Assembly (NCBI GenBank): GCA_963591565.1
Contig: CAVAUD010000120.1
Span: 1 to 5,915 of the forward strand
Origin: Paratractidigestivibacter sp963591565
GTDB taxonomy: Bacteria; Actinomycetota; Coriobacteriia; Coriobacteriales; Atopobiaceae
DNA length: 5,915 nt
Direction of reading: 5' to 3'
Position numbers and translations under genes: made by a program. Every line of letters begins with the position of its first letter. The stretch's first letter is position 1. The notes under the pieces are model-generated. The model made no database searches. It was not told the DNA's origin and worked only from the letters and a program-made list of their open reading frames with translations. Positions 1 to 5,667 of the stretch are shown here, one piece after another.

Positions 1-1074
1 ACGCGGCTCAACGCCGAGCGCGTGGGCCACCGCCGAGGAAAACGCGGCGAAGCGGTCCTCGTCGTGGAGCTGCTTGGCCGTGAGCGGCAAGACCTTGACG
101 CCCATGAGCTCGAGCGCGGCGCTGCGGTCGGAGTCGGAGAGGAAGGAGCCCTGGTTGTCGTGGTACTGCGCGGACTGGCACTCGACGTCGAGGCCCTCGG
201 GCCAGTAAAGGTCGCAGGAGCAGTAGGCGCGGTCGGCGATGAGGCGGGCCTCGCGGGAGAGGTCGACGCGCTCGTTGTGGGTGAGGCCGGCGAACCCCTC
301 GCCGCCGCGGCGGCGCGAGAAGCCCAGGAGAATCCCGGCCTGGGTCTCGAAAGGCGAGGCCGCCCCGGGGATGCAGAGCTCGGCGGCCTGGGCGAGGACC
401 TTGCAGCCGCGGCGCGGCGCGACCTCGGCCGCAAGTGCGGCGAGTTCCTGCGGTGTCGTGAGCGCCGGCCGCTGCCACAGGCTCGTGACCTGGCCGTTTG
501 CCGAGAAGCAAGGTCGCCACTGCCCGAACTCGCGCAGCCGACCGCGCGCCGCGAGCCGGTTGAGCTGCGCCTCGATCGGCGCGGGAGGCACATAGACGCT
601 GTAGGTCCCGCAGAGCTCGGAGGCCATAAGGACCGTCCGCACAAGGCCCGCCCGCGCCGCGAGCTGCAGCAACGTGAGCGCCGGCGAGGTCACCCGCAGC
701 TCGTCCACGATCGGCTCCGTCGCCCCAAACGGCATCTCGCCCGACCACAGCCAGGGAGTAACTAGGCCAGATTCCCGAGTCTGGTTTCGCTTGGTAACAA
801 GTAAGTCGATTGGAAAGGCCGCAAAGGAGGAAAGGAAGCGGTGGCTTTCTCTTAGTACCTGCGACTCGTCGCGCACGTTTCTCCAGGCAGCACCGCTGCA
901 GGAAGAAGTAAAGGCGCAACGTTCGTCAAGCTCGGCCCTGAAAGCCCCCAATTCATCGGGGCCAATGATTCTGCGCAGGGCTGGGTGGTCCTCTGGGCCG
1001 GCGGCCAAGAGGTGAACGATTGGCGGTACGCGCCAATACTGGTAGGCAGTTGGTCCACAGATGACGGTATCCAT
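1..1074 (-). CDS. Conserved Coriobacteriia-type protein with PD-(D/E)XK/DUF559-like C-terminal domain (C-terminus cut by window edge)
   Basis: The minus frame is open from the ATG at 1074 to the left edge, giving 358 residues without a stop. The start MDTVICGPTAYQYWRVPP precedes a helical N-terminal region. A middle block has VTSPALTLLQLA (128-139) and ELCGTYSVYVPP (153-164), and IPGAASPFE lies at 235-243. The C-terminal part has CDLYWP (287-292), E298 in DVECQ, H305, then MGVKVLPLT (324-332). This D...ExQ spacing followed by a conserved strand resembles the PD-(D/E)XK fold of DUF559/VSR-like proteins; the usual lysine is Q300. From memory such proteins recur in Coriobacteriia, mostly as hypotheticals, and AbiEi-type antitoxins have partly similar layouts. 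Function is unknown. No clear Shine-Dalgarno precedes the ATG; a TAAAAT lies only 2 bases upstream. The frame is also open upstream for about 25 codons, with a possible TTG at 1149, so the start is provisional. Codons 1-118 have about 63% G/C at third positions, the rest about 92% (hand count). Confidence 0.8.
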   Translation of the reverse strand, partial: MDTVICGPTAYQYWRVPPIVHLLAAGPEDHPALRRIIGPDELGAFRAELDERCAFTSSCSGAAWRNVRDESQVLRESHRFLSSFAAFPIDLLVTKRNQTRESGLVTPWLWSGEMPFGATEPIVDELRVTSPALTLLQLAARAGLVRTVLMASELCGTYSVYVPPAPIEAQLNRLAARGRLREFGQWRPCFSANGQVTSLWQRPALTTPQELAALAAEVAPRRGCKVLAQAAELCIPGAASPFETQAGILLGFSRRRGGEGFAGLTHNERVDLSREARLIADRAYCSCDLYWPEGLDVECQSAQYHDNQGSFLSDSDRSAALELMGVKVLPLTAKQLHDEDRFAAFSSAVAHALGVEPR

Positions 1075-1115
1075 GGATTTTAGGTACCCAGAAGGCCCTG
1101 TTTTGACGCTTTCGA

Positions 1116-1261
1116 AAACGAACTTCTTCGAATCAACCTCTTGTTTCAAACCTGGTGAGTATCAACGCGTTTCTGTCGACGTTTGCCCAGTTGGCGAAAG
1201 CGCAGATTGGGTTGCTACTCACCTTTTCCGAATTAAGAGGTTGATTCGGCGAAGTTCGTTT
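1116..1261. repeat. Large imperfect inverted repeat (MITE-like or intergenic palindromic element)
   Basis: The outer 27 bases, 1116-1142, match the reverse complement of 1235-1261 at 25 of 27 positions (core AACGAACTTC, CGAATCAACCTCTT). The arms continue inward in register with lower identity (16 of 24), including GGTGAGTA and CAAC, to 1166 and 1211. This leaves a 44-base centre with its own weak dyad. The 8-mer AAGGCCCT occurs at 1092-1099 and 1266-1273, flanking the palindrome like a target duplication, although it does not abut the arms symmetrically. No transposase is present. The element fills most of the gap between the lacI-type gene and the next minus-strand gene. It could be a non-autonomous mobile element, a structured RNA or terminator, or a paired protein-binding site. 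Confidence 0.7.
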
Positions 1262-1269
1262 CTGTAAGG

Positions 1270-1281
1270 CCCTCTAGAGGG
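1270..1281. repeat. Perfect 12-bp palindrome over the lacI-type stop codon
   Basis: CCCTCTAGAGGG is fully self-complementary and contains the TAG stop (1274-1276) of the repressor gene. No T-run follows on the minus strand, so it is not a convincing intrinsic terminator by itself. It directly adjoins the large palindrome and overlaps the right AAGGCCCT copy. Confidence 0.4.
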
Positions 1282-2254
1282 TCGAGTTGCGGGCGACGAC
1301 CTCGTAGCTCATGCGAACCTCGCGCTGGGCGTCGCCGCCGGCCATCAACTCGCACAGCATCCGGGCCGCCTCGGCGCCGGAGGTCTTGTAGTGGTGGTGC
1401 ACCGTGGTGAGCGTCGGCGTGACGATCTGGCTCAACTCGCCGTCGCCCACGCCCGTGACCTGCACTTCTTCGGGTACGCGGTGCCCGTACTCGCGCAGGC
1501 AGGTCAGTGCGCCGTAGGCGATCGAGTCGGTCGCGCACACGATCGCGTCCAGGCCGGGATAGGCGCCCAGCAGCTGCTCGGCCGCGGTGTAGCCCGCGTC
1601 GACGGTGAAGTCGGCGACGAGCTGGGCCTCGGCGGGCACCTCGACCCCGGCCTCGGCGCAGGCGTCGAGAAACCCCAGGTGACGGTCGCGTCCAGCCGAG
1701 AGGTCCTCCTCAAAGACGCCGATGTACGCCGGCCGCTTAGCCCGCGCCAGCACCTTGGCCGTCACGTCGCGCAGCGCCCCGCGGTCGTTCTGGAAAACGC
1801 ACGAGTGCCCGTCGAGCTGCTGGTCAAGCACCACCAGCGGCAGGCTCATGCCCGCCATGGCCTCCAGGTGCTCGTCCGAGAACACCGTCGCCACCAAAAT
1901 AACCCCGTCGACCTGCCGCTTCTCATCAAAGAGCCGCAGGTAGGACACCTCGCGTGCCGCGTCGTTGTCTGTGTTGGCGAGAAGAACCTGGTGCCCGCTC
2001 TGCGCAAAGACCGGCGTCATCCCGGCGACCATCCGGCTCACCGAGGCCGAGTTGATCTTGGGGATGATGACCCCGACCGTGTTCGACTTGCCCGTCCGCA
2101 GGCTCTTCGCGTGCTGCGACGGCGAGTAGCCCGTCGCCTTCACGACGGCCCGGATCTTCTCGCGTTTCTCCTGGCTCACGTACCCGTCGTTGAAGTAGCG
2201 CGACACGGTGGCGCGCGACACGCCCGCCATCTGCGCGATCTGGTTGATGTCCAA
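1274..2254 (-). CDS. LacI/GalR-family transcriptional repressor
   Basis: This is a cytoplasmic DNA-binding repressor of 326 residues, normal for the family. The N-terminal helix-turn-helix (DINQIAQMAGVSRATVSRYF, 2-21) leads into the hinge (YSPSQHAKSL, 43-52) and then the sugar-binding-type core (GVIIPKI from 61). Core hallmarks are GRDRHLGF (188-195), ATDSIAYGAL (241-250), and VTGVGDGE with TPTLTTV near 266-285. The start is TTG at 2252-2254: the helix-turn-helix begins at the next codon and GGAGGGG (2257-2263) lies 4 bases upstream. The frame stays open further upstream, but that extension overlaps the divergent gene and lacks family sequence. It is transcribed away from the PHP phosphatase gene and a family-type operator lies between them, suggesting control of itself and that neighbour. 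The effector is not deducible; a sugar or sugar phosphate is usual for the family. Confidence 0.93.
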   Translation of the reverse strand: MDINQIAQMAGVSRATVSRYFNDGYVSQEKREKIRAVVKATGYSPSQHAKSLRTGKSNTVGVIIPKINSASVSRMVAGMTPVFAQSGHQVLLANTDNDAAREVSYLRLFDEKRQVDGVILVATVFSDEHLEAMAGMSLPLVVLDQQLDGHSCVFQNDRGALRDVTAKVLARAKRPAYIGVFEEDLSAGRDRHLGFLDACAEAGVEVPAEAQLVADFTVDAGYTAAEQLLGAYPGLDAIVCATDSIAYGALTCLREYGHRVPEEVQVTGVGDGELSQIVTPTLTTVHHHYKTSGAEAARMLCELMAGGDAQREVRMSYEVVARNSTL

Positions 2255-2256
2255 AG

Positions 2257-2263
2257 CCCCTCC
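2257..2263 (-). promoter_or_regulatory. Ribosome binding site fixing the TTG start of the LacI-family gene
   Basis: On the minus strand GGAGGGG precedes GCT then TTG. It is the only strong Shine-Dalgarno near the start of the helix-turn-helix and supports TTG initiation, since no ATG or GTG fits there. Confidence 0.7.
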
Positions 2264-2286
2264 AAAGGTCCGTGTTGCCGCCAACC

Positions 2287-2295
2287 AGCATAACA
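2287..2295 (-). promoter_or_regulatory. Candidate extended -10 promoter for the LacI-family gene
   Basis: The minus strand reads TGTTATGCT, an extended -10 (TG, one base, TATGCT) about 32 bases upstream of the TTG start. This would give a short leader carrying the GGAGGGG site. No good -35 is evident 17 bases further upstream, which extended -10 promoters tolerate. Confidence 0.4.
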
Positions 2296-2322
2296 GGCCG
2301 CGAACCCGGCCGATCGTGCCAT

Positions 2323-2340
2323 TGTGGTTTCGTTCCCACA
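2323..2340. promoter_or_regulatory. Candidate LacI-family operator
   Basis: TGTGGTTTCGTTCCCACA is an 18-bp dyad with 5-bp arms (TGTGG/CCACA) and a CG exactly at the centre, the hallmark of LacI/GalR-family operators. It lies in the intergenic region between the repressor gene and the PHP gene, just upstream of the candidate -10 of the PHP gene, where binding would block the -35 region. The arms are short, so the assignment is tentative. Confidence 0.55.
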
Positions 2341-2346
2341 GAGAAG

Positions 2347-2355
2347 TGCTAAGGT
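2347..2355 (+). promoter_or_regulatory. Candidate extended -10 promoter for the PHP phosphatase gene
   Basis: TGCTAAGGT has the TG extension and a weak -10 hexamer (TAAGGT), with a predicted leader of about 50 bases to the ATG. The operator candidate occupies its -35 position. The leader between about 2367 and 2396 is very GC-rich and could fold. Confidence 0.35.
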
Positions 2356-2413
2356 GGGGAGCAAAGCCGGCGCCGCCGCGCCGCGGCCCGCGCGCCAACC
2401 AGAAAGGCCTCCC

Positions 2414-3262
2414 ATGTTTGCCGACTACCACGTGCACTGCGAGTTTTCCGACGACTCCGTCTATCCCATGGCAGACGTCTGCGCCGATGCCGTTGACCTG
2501 GGCCTCGACGAGATTTGCTTCACCGACCACGTCGACTACGGCGTGAAGCCCGACGTCGAGGAGTACCGCGCGGACCCTTCGACCGCCCGCGTCGAGGACG
2601 GCCAGCCCGTGCTCAACGTCGACTACCCGGCCTACTTCGCCCGCATCGACCAGATGCGCGCCGACTTCGCCGGCCGCCTCACCATCAAGGCCGGCCTTGA
2701 GCTGGGCGTCCAGAGCCACCAAGTCGAGAAGAACCGCGCCCTCGTCCAGGCCTGGGGCGAGAAGCTCGACTTCGTCATCTGCTCGATCCACCAGGTGGGC
2801 GACCGTGAGTTCTGGAACGGCGACTTCCAGGACGGCCGCACCCAGGCCGAGTACAACATGGCCTACTACGAGGAGCTCCTTCGCGTGACCGAGGCCTTCA
2901 AGGACTACTCGGTCCTGGGCCACCTCGACCTCATCCGCCGCTACGACCCGGCGGGCGTCTTCCCCTTCGAGAAGACCCGCGACATCGTGGCCGCGATCCT
3001 TAAGCAGGTCATCGCCGACGGCCGCGGCATCGAGCTCAACACCTCGAGCTTCCGCTACGGCCTGCCCGACCTGCAGCCCTCGACCGACGTCCTGGCCCTC
3101 TACCGCGACCTCGGCGGCACCGTCTTGACCCTCGGCAGCGACTCGCACAAGCCCGAGCACCTCTCGGCGCACATCAAAGATTGTCGCGATCGCCTGCGCG
3201 CCCTCGGCTTCGAGCGCTTCTGCACCTTCGACCGCTTCGAGCCCACCTTCTGGCCCCTGTAG
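2414..3262 (+). CDS. hisJ: PHP-superfamily phosphatase, HisJ/HisK histidinol-phosphatase family
   Basis: Members of this family hydrolyse histidinol phosphate to histidinol using a metal cluster in a PHP barrel. The 282-residue length is typical. The metal-ligand motifs are all present and in order: HVH at 6-8, TDHVD at 37-41, E96 in GLELG, H126 in SIHQV, H170 in GHLDL, and SDSH at 242-245. ATG 2414 is chosen because the conserved DYHVHCEFSDD follows directly and AGAAAGG lies about 6 bases upstream; the open frame continues back to 2324 without family sequence. The neighbours are not histidine-biosynthesis genes: it is divergent from a LacI-family repressor and converges with lacB across the gap. 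It may therefore be a paralogue acting on another phosphate ester, such as a sugar phosphate. Family membership is firm; the substrate is inferred only and the symbol is family-level. Confidence 0.87.
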   Translation: MFADYHVHCEFSDDSVYPMADVCADAVDLGLDEICFTDHVDYGVKPDVEEYRADPSTARVEDGQPVLNVDYPAYFARIDQMRADFAGRLTIKAGLELGVQSHQVEKNRALVQAWGEKLDFVICSIHQVGDREFWNGDFQDGRTQAEYNMAYYEELLRVTEAFKDYSVLGHLDLIRRYDPAGVFPFEKTRDIVAAILKQVIADGRGIELNTSSFRYGLPDLQPSTDVLALYRDLGGTVLTLGSDSHKPEHLSAHIKDCRDRLRALGFERFCTFDRFEPTFWPL

Positions 3263-3285
3263 CGGCCGCCCCCGCCCGCGCGCTC

Positions 3286-3421
3286 NNNNNNNNNNNNNNN
3301 NNNNNNNNNNNNNNNNNNNNNNNNNNNNNNNNNNNNNNNNNNNNNNNNNNNNNNNNNNNNNNNNNNNNNNNNNNNNNNNNNNNNNNNNNNNNNNNNNNNN
3401 NNNNNNNNNNNNNNNNNNNNN
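3286..3421. other. Assembly gap (136 N)
   Basis: A block of undetermined bases lies between the convergent 3' ends of the PHP gene (stop at 3262) and lacB (stop at 3436). The known flanks, 3263-3285 and 3422-3433, are short; the left one is almost pure C and G. A bidirectional terminator would be expected here, but it cannot be seen. Confidence 0.99.
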
Positions 3422-3433
3422 GCCCTGCCTGTC

Positions 3434-3952
3434 CTAGTCGTGGTAGTACCCCTGGTCCCACTTCTCGATGAACTCGTCGAGGTAGTGGGGGTCGGCCTGC
3501 GCCGCGGCGTCGGCCTTGTTGACGGCGTCGATCTTGGCGACCAGCGCGTCGTGCTCGGGCGTGGCCTCGTACTTCTCCTTGAGGAAGGCCAGCATGATGT
3601 CGGCCATCAAAAACTCGCCGGTGATCTTGCCGCCAAAGCCCACGACGTTGGCGTTGAGGCAGCGGCGGGCGTACAGCGCGGACGTCATGTCGCGGACCAG
3701 CGCGCAGCGGGCGCCGGGCACCTTGTTGACCGAGTTGGTGATGCCGATGCCGGTGCCGCAAAGGGCGACGCCCAGGTCGGCGCGGCCCGAGGCCACGGCC
3801 TCGCCCACGGCCTTGCCGTAAATGGGGTAGTGCGTGCGGGTGTGGCTGTAGGTGCCCACGTCAAGCACCTCGTAGCCGGCCTCCTCGAGGCGGTCGTGCA
3901 GGTAAGTCTTCTCGTCGGTGACGATGTGGTCGCAGCCAAGCGCGATGATCAT
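3434..3952 (-). CDS. lacB: Galactose-6-phosphate isomerase subunit LacB
   Basis: With LacA it forms the heteromeric cytoplasmic enzyme converting D-galactose 6-phosphate to D-tagatose 6-phosphate in lactose and galactose catabolism. The product is 172 residues, the usual LacB size, of the RpiB/LacA/LacB sugar-phosphate isomerase family. The N-terminus MIIALGCDHIVTDEK is characteristic. Substrate-site residues expected for LacB are present: D8 and H9, Y43 in HYPI, and the C65-G-T-G loop followed by ITN. GFGGKITGE (105-113) and the C-terminal EFIEKWDQGYY are also LacB-like. ATG 3952 is preferred over an in-frame ATG at 3973 because AAGGAG lies between them, 6 bases before 3952. The gene follows lacA by 83 bp in the same direction and ends 12 bases before the gap. 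No lacC or lacD is visible downstream. Confidence 0.96.
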   Translation of the reverse strand: MIIALGCDHIVTDEKTYLHDRLEEAGYEVLDVGTYSHTRTHYPIYGKAVGEAVASGRADLGVALCGTGIGITNSVNKVPGARCALVRDMTSALYARRCLNANVVGFGGKITGEFLMADIMLAFLKEKYEATPEHDALVAKIDAVNKADAAAQADPHYLDEFIEKWDQGYYHD

Positions 3953-3958
3953 GGTGTT

Positions 3959-3964
3959 CTCCTT
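3959..3964 (-). promoter_or_regulatory. lacB ribosome binding site
   Basis: AAGGAG on the minus strand sits 6 bases before the ATG at 3952 and inside the possible N-terminal extension from 3973. It therefore decides the start. Confidence 0.8.
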
Positions 3965-4007
3965 AAAAGGCAAGGGTTAAAGGGATGTGCGCGAAATGCG
4001 CTCGAGG

Positions 4008-4024
4008 CGCGGGCCGGGCCCGCG
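4008..4024 (-). other. GC-rich hairpin between lacA and lacB
   Basis: CGCGGGCC at 4008-4015 and GGCCCGCG at 4017-4024 are perfect complements around one base; a realistic RNA fold has 6-7 pairs. It lies just after the lacA stop. A second small dyad (GCGC, GAAAT, GCGC) lies a little closer to lacB. No U-run follows, so it is more likely an mRNA-stability or processing element than a terminator. High GC makes chance stems common. Confidence 0.35.
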
Positions 4025-4035
4025 TCGGCCGGCGC

Positions 4036-4464
4036 CTACGCCAGCTTGTTGAGCATGTCGACGCGCACCTGGTGGCGCCCGGCGGCGTAATCGGCGGCGA
4101 GGAACTCGCGCGCGATCTTGATGGCGACCTCGCGGCCCACGACGTTGGGGCCCATGCAGACGATGCGCGAGTTGTTGTGCTCGCGGGTCATGTAGGCGCT
4201 GCGCTCGTCCGAGATGTTGGCGCAGACCATGCCCTTCACGCGGGTGCACACCATGTAGCTGCCCACGCCGTAGCCGTCGAAGCAAAAGCCCAGCGACCCG
4301 TCGTTGGCCTGGATATCCTCGGCGACGGCCAGGGCCGAGTCGACGAAGTCGGCGGCGGGCTCGACCGACAGGTCGACGACCTCGTGCCCATCGGCGACCA
4401 GCGCCTCCTTGACGATGTTCTTAAGGGACAGGCCCTCGGCGTCAGAACCAATAACAACCCTCAT
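4036..4464 (-). CDS. lacA: Galactose-6-phosphate isomerase subunit LacA
   Basis: This is the partner subunit of LacB in the isomerisation of galactose 6-phosphate to tagatose 6-phosphate. It has 142 residues, as expected. The sequence tracks firmicute LacA closely from memory: MRVVIGSDAEG at the start, DFVDSALAVAEDIQ (39-52), GVGSYMV (66-72), VKGM (76-79), SDERSAYMTREHNNSR (85-100) and GRHQVRVDMLNKLA at the end. As in known LacA, the RpiB-type catalytic cysteine loop is absent (FDGYG at 62-66), while H96, N97, R130 and R134, thought to complete the LacB site, are retained. AAGGAGG lies 5 bases before the ATG. It is 271 bp downstream of lacR and 83 bp upstream of lacB, all on one strand, so lacR-lacA-lacB may be one operon or lacA may have its own promoter in the long spacer. 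Confidence 0.96.
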   Translation of the reverse strand: MRVVIGSDAEGLSLKNIVKEALVADGHEVVDLSVEPAADFVDSALAVAEDIQANDGSLGFCFDGYGVGSYMVCTRVKGMVCANISDERSAYMTREHNNSRIVCMGPNVVGREVAIKIAREFLAADYAAGRHQVRVDMLNKLA

Positions 4465-4469
4465 GGTTT

Positions 4470-4476
4470 CCTCCTT
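4470..4476 (-). promoter_or_regulatory. lacA ribosome binding site
   Basis: A perfect AAGGAGG on the minus strand lies 5 bases before the lacA ATG and confirms the start at 4464. Confidence 0.85.
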
Positions 4477-4735
4477 GGTTTTTTGGCGAGAAGTACCCCG
4501 GGCACGGCGCGGGCGAGAAAACCCATGGCGGTGCCTGCGGGCGCTCGACGCGCCGTTCCTATGCGGTTCGGTTGATTGCGGTTAGAGATGAGACGTGCGA
4601 AAACGTGCTGCAAACCCTCGCGCGCCGCCGGGCACGGCGCGAGCGGATACAAAAGGGAGAAGGGCGCGCGGGCCGTCGGGCGGCCGCGGGGCCGGGGCGC
4701 CGTCGCAGGCTGCAAGCCCGCGCCGGCGCGAGGCG
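4477..4735 (-). other. lacR-lacA spacer with direct repeat and hairpins, no gene
   Basis: No frame in this stretch looks like a real protein. It contains a 14-bp direct repeat, CCGGGCACGGCGCG at 4498-4511 and 4628-4641, extending to 17 of 18 matches. A perfect 12-bp palindrome, CGCGCCGGCGCG (4719-4730), lies just after the lacR stop. A stem GGCCG/CGGCC (4671-4675 with 4681-4685) is followed on the minus strand by a pyrimidine-rich run ending CCCTTTT near 4651-4664. That could act as a weak terminator or attenuator separating lacR from lacAB. No convincing -35/-10 pair for lacA was found. Confidence 0.45.
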
Positions 4736-5506
4736 CTACTCGGGGCTTATGACCTCGGTGAACTCCTCGATGCTCGCGCGCTGCTCGGCCGTGATGGAGC
4801 CGTCGCACACGAGCGCGTCGATGTCGGACAGGTGGTAGAACGCGTAGAAGTCGCGGACAAAGATCTTGCTGGCGTCGGCGACCACGTAACGGGAATCGGC
4901 CTTGTCGAAGGCGACCTTCTGCAGGTGGCCCTCCTCGGCGTTGGAGGTGTAGATGTCGTTGCCCACCATGCCGTTGACGCCCACGAAGGCGCAGTCGATG
5001 CCCAGCTGGGCCATGGTGGCCTCGGCCATGGGGCCCACGAAGGCGCCGGTGCGCTCGCGGAAGGCCCCGCCGGCGAGGTAGAGCTCGCGGTCCTCGCGGC
5101 CGGCGAGCAGGTTGAAGATGTTGATCGAGTTCGTGACCACGCGCAGGCGCCCCTCGGGCAGGTAGGCCACCATCTGCTCGACGGTGGTGCCGGTGCCCAA
5201 AAAGATGGTCGAGCCCTCCTCGACCAGGCTGGCGGCGAGACACGCGGCCTCGGCCTTCTCGGCCATCTGCTTGCTGCGCTTCTCGGCGTGGGTGTACTCG
5301 CGGCGAAGCATGGAGCGCACCGGCGAGCTGCAGCGACGCGCGCCTCCGTGGACGCGCTCGACGTCGCCTGCGGCCGAGAGCTCCTCGAGGTCGCGGCGCA
5401 CGGTCATCTCGGACACGTCAAGCGCGTCCGAGATCTCCTTCACCGAGACCGTCCCCTGGGCGTCGAGCAGGGCCTTCACGCGCTCGTGTCGCTCCGCCTT
5501 GATCAT
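4736..5506 (-). CDS. lacR: DeoR-family transcriptional repressor, probable lactose/tagatose-pathway regulator LacR
   Basis: The 256-residue length is typical for DeoR-family sugar repressors. The N-terminal winged helix-turn-helix covers about 1-57, with the recognition region VSEMTVRRDLEEL at 31-43 and the family signature VERVHGGA at 49-56. The C-terminal DeoRC sensor has GTGTT (104-108), VTNS (124-127), GGAFRERTG (146-154), GVNG (176-179), TSNAEEGHLQK (187-197) and ADASK (210-214), the sugar-phosphate pocket motifs of the family. AAGGAGG lies 9 bases before ATG 5506. It is immediately upstream of lacAB and divergent from lacF, matching LacR in lactose-PTS loci; LacR in lactococci responds to tagatose 6-phosphate. 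That effector and the LacR name are inferred from context; DeoR-family membership is clear. The repeat array at 5611-5734 is the likely binding region, implying autoregulation. Confidence 0.92.
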   Translation of the reverse strand: MIKAERHERVKALLDAQGTVSVKEISDALDVSEMTVRRDLEELSAAGDVERVHGGARRCSSPVRSMLRREYTHAEKRSKQMAEKAEAACLAASLVEEGSTIFLGTGTTVEQMVAYLPEGRLRVVTNSINIFNLLAGREDRELYLAGGAFRERTGAFVGPMAEATMAQLGIDCAFVGVNGMVGNDIYTSNAEEGHLQKVAFDKADSRYVVADASKIFVRDFYAFYHLSDIDALVCDGSITAEQRASIEEFTEVISPE

Positions 5507-5515
5507 GCTCGCTCG

Positions 5516-5522
5516 CCTCCTT
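5516..5522 (-). promoter_or_regulatory. lacR ribosome binding site
   Basis: A perfect AAGGAGG on the minus strand lies 9 bases before ATG 5506. It supports this start over the open but non-conserved extension that runs upstream to 5650 through the repeat region. Confidence 0.8.
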
Positions 5523-5535
5523 GGGGTCGGGGTCA

Positions 5536-5589
5536 CCGCGGGTTTCTCCCCGCGGGGTCTTCTCGCCGGCTGCTTGCCTTGGCGAGAAG
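5536..5589 (-). promoter_or_regulatory. Two stem-loops in the lacR leader
   Basis: CTTCTCGCC (5559-5567) and GGCGAGAAG (5581-5589) form a perfect 9-bp dyad with a 13-base loop. Adjacent, CCGCGGG (5536-5542) and CCCGCGG (5549-5555) form a 7-bp stem with a 6-base loop. In lacR mRNA they lie in tandem upstream of the AAGGAGG site. They could shape translation, stabilise RNA or, as DNA, be an operator dyad; function is not shown. Confidence 0.45.
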
Positions 5590-5610
5590 AACTGTTCGTT
5601 GCTGGGTCTA

Positions 5611-5640
5611 TTTGAACACTTTCGAACAGCTTCGAACGCG
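5611..5640 (-). promoter_or_regulatory. Three 10-bp tandem repeats facing lacR (candidate LacR operator)
   Basis: The plus strand reads TTTGAACACT, TTCGAACAGC, TTCGAACGCG: three consecutive units of exactly 10 bp. On the minus strand the core is GTTCGAA, the same core found in the opposite orientation at 5668-5734. One repeat per helical turn puts all units on one DNA face, as expected for cooperative repressor binding. It lies about 105-135 bp upstream of the lacR start. Confidence 0.65.
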
Positions 5641-5667
5641 AGAAATTCAATTTTGTCCCAAATTACC

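Noticed and set aside
22..765. Plus-strand open frame of 247 codons
   Set aside because: Antisense shadow created by high GC; composition is low-complexity and has no recognisable motifs.
8..919. Long minus-strand open frame, arginine- and proline-rich
   Set aside because: Shadow of the real minus-strand gene 1-1074 in another frame. The frame translated here shows conserved motifs and strong third-position G/C bias; this one gives low-complexity sequence.
1111..1133. Two TTCGAA words in the left palindrome arm as a second LacR site
   Set aside because: They are 17 bp apart, not phased at 10 bp, absent from the other arm, and far from lac genes.
1061..1267. 68-codon plus-strand frame across the palindrome
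   Set aside because: Its sequence is a translation of both palindrome arms, overlaps the start of the minus-strand gene, and has no protein-like features.
2255..3172. In-frame upstream extension of the LacI-family gene
   Set aside because: It is antisense to the PHP phosphatase gene and lacks family similarity; the helix-turn-helix begins right at the TTG with its own ribosome site.
4485..4493. GGCGAGAAG shared by the lacA and lacR leaders as a possible common regulatory word
   Set aside because: The same 9-mer also occurs inside coding sequence at 1976-1984 and 2756-2764, so sharing is not informative by itself.
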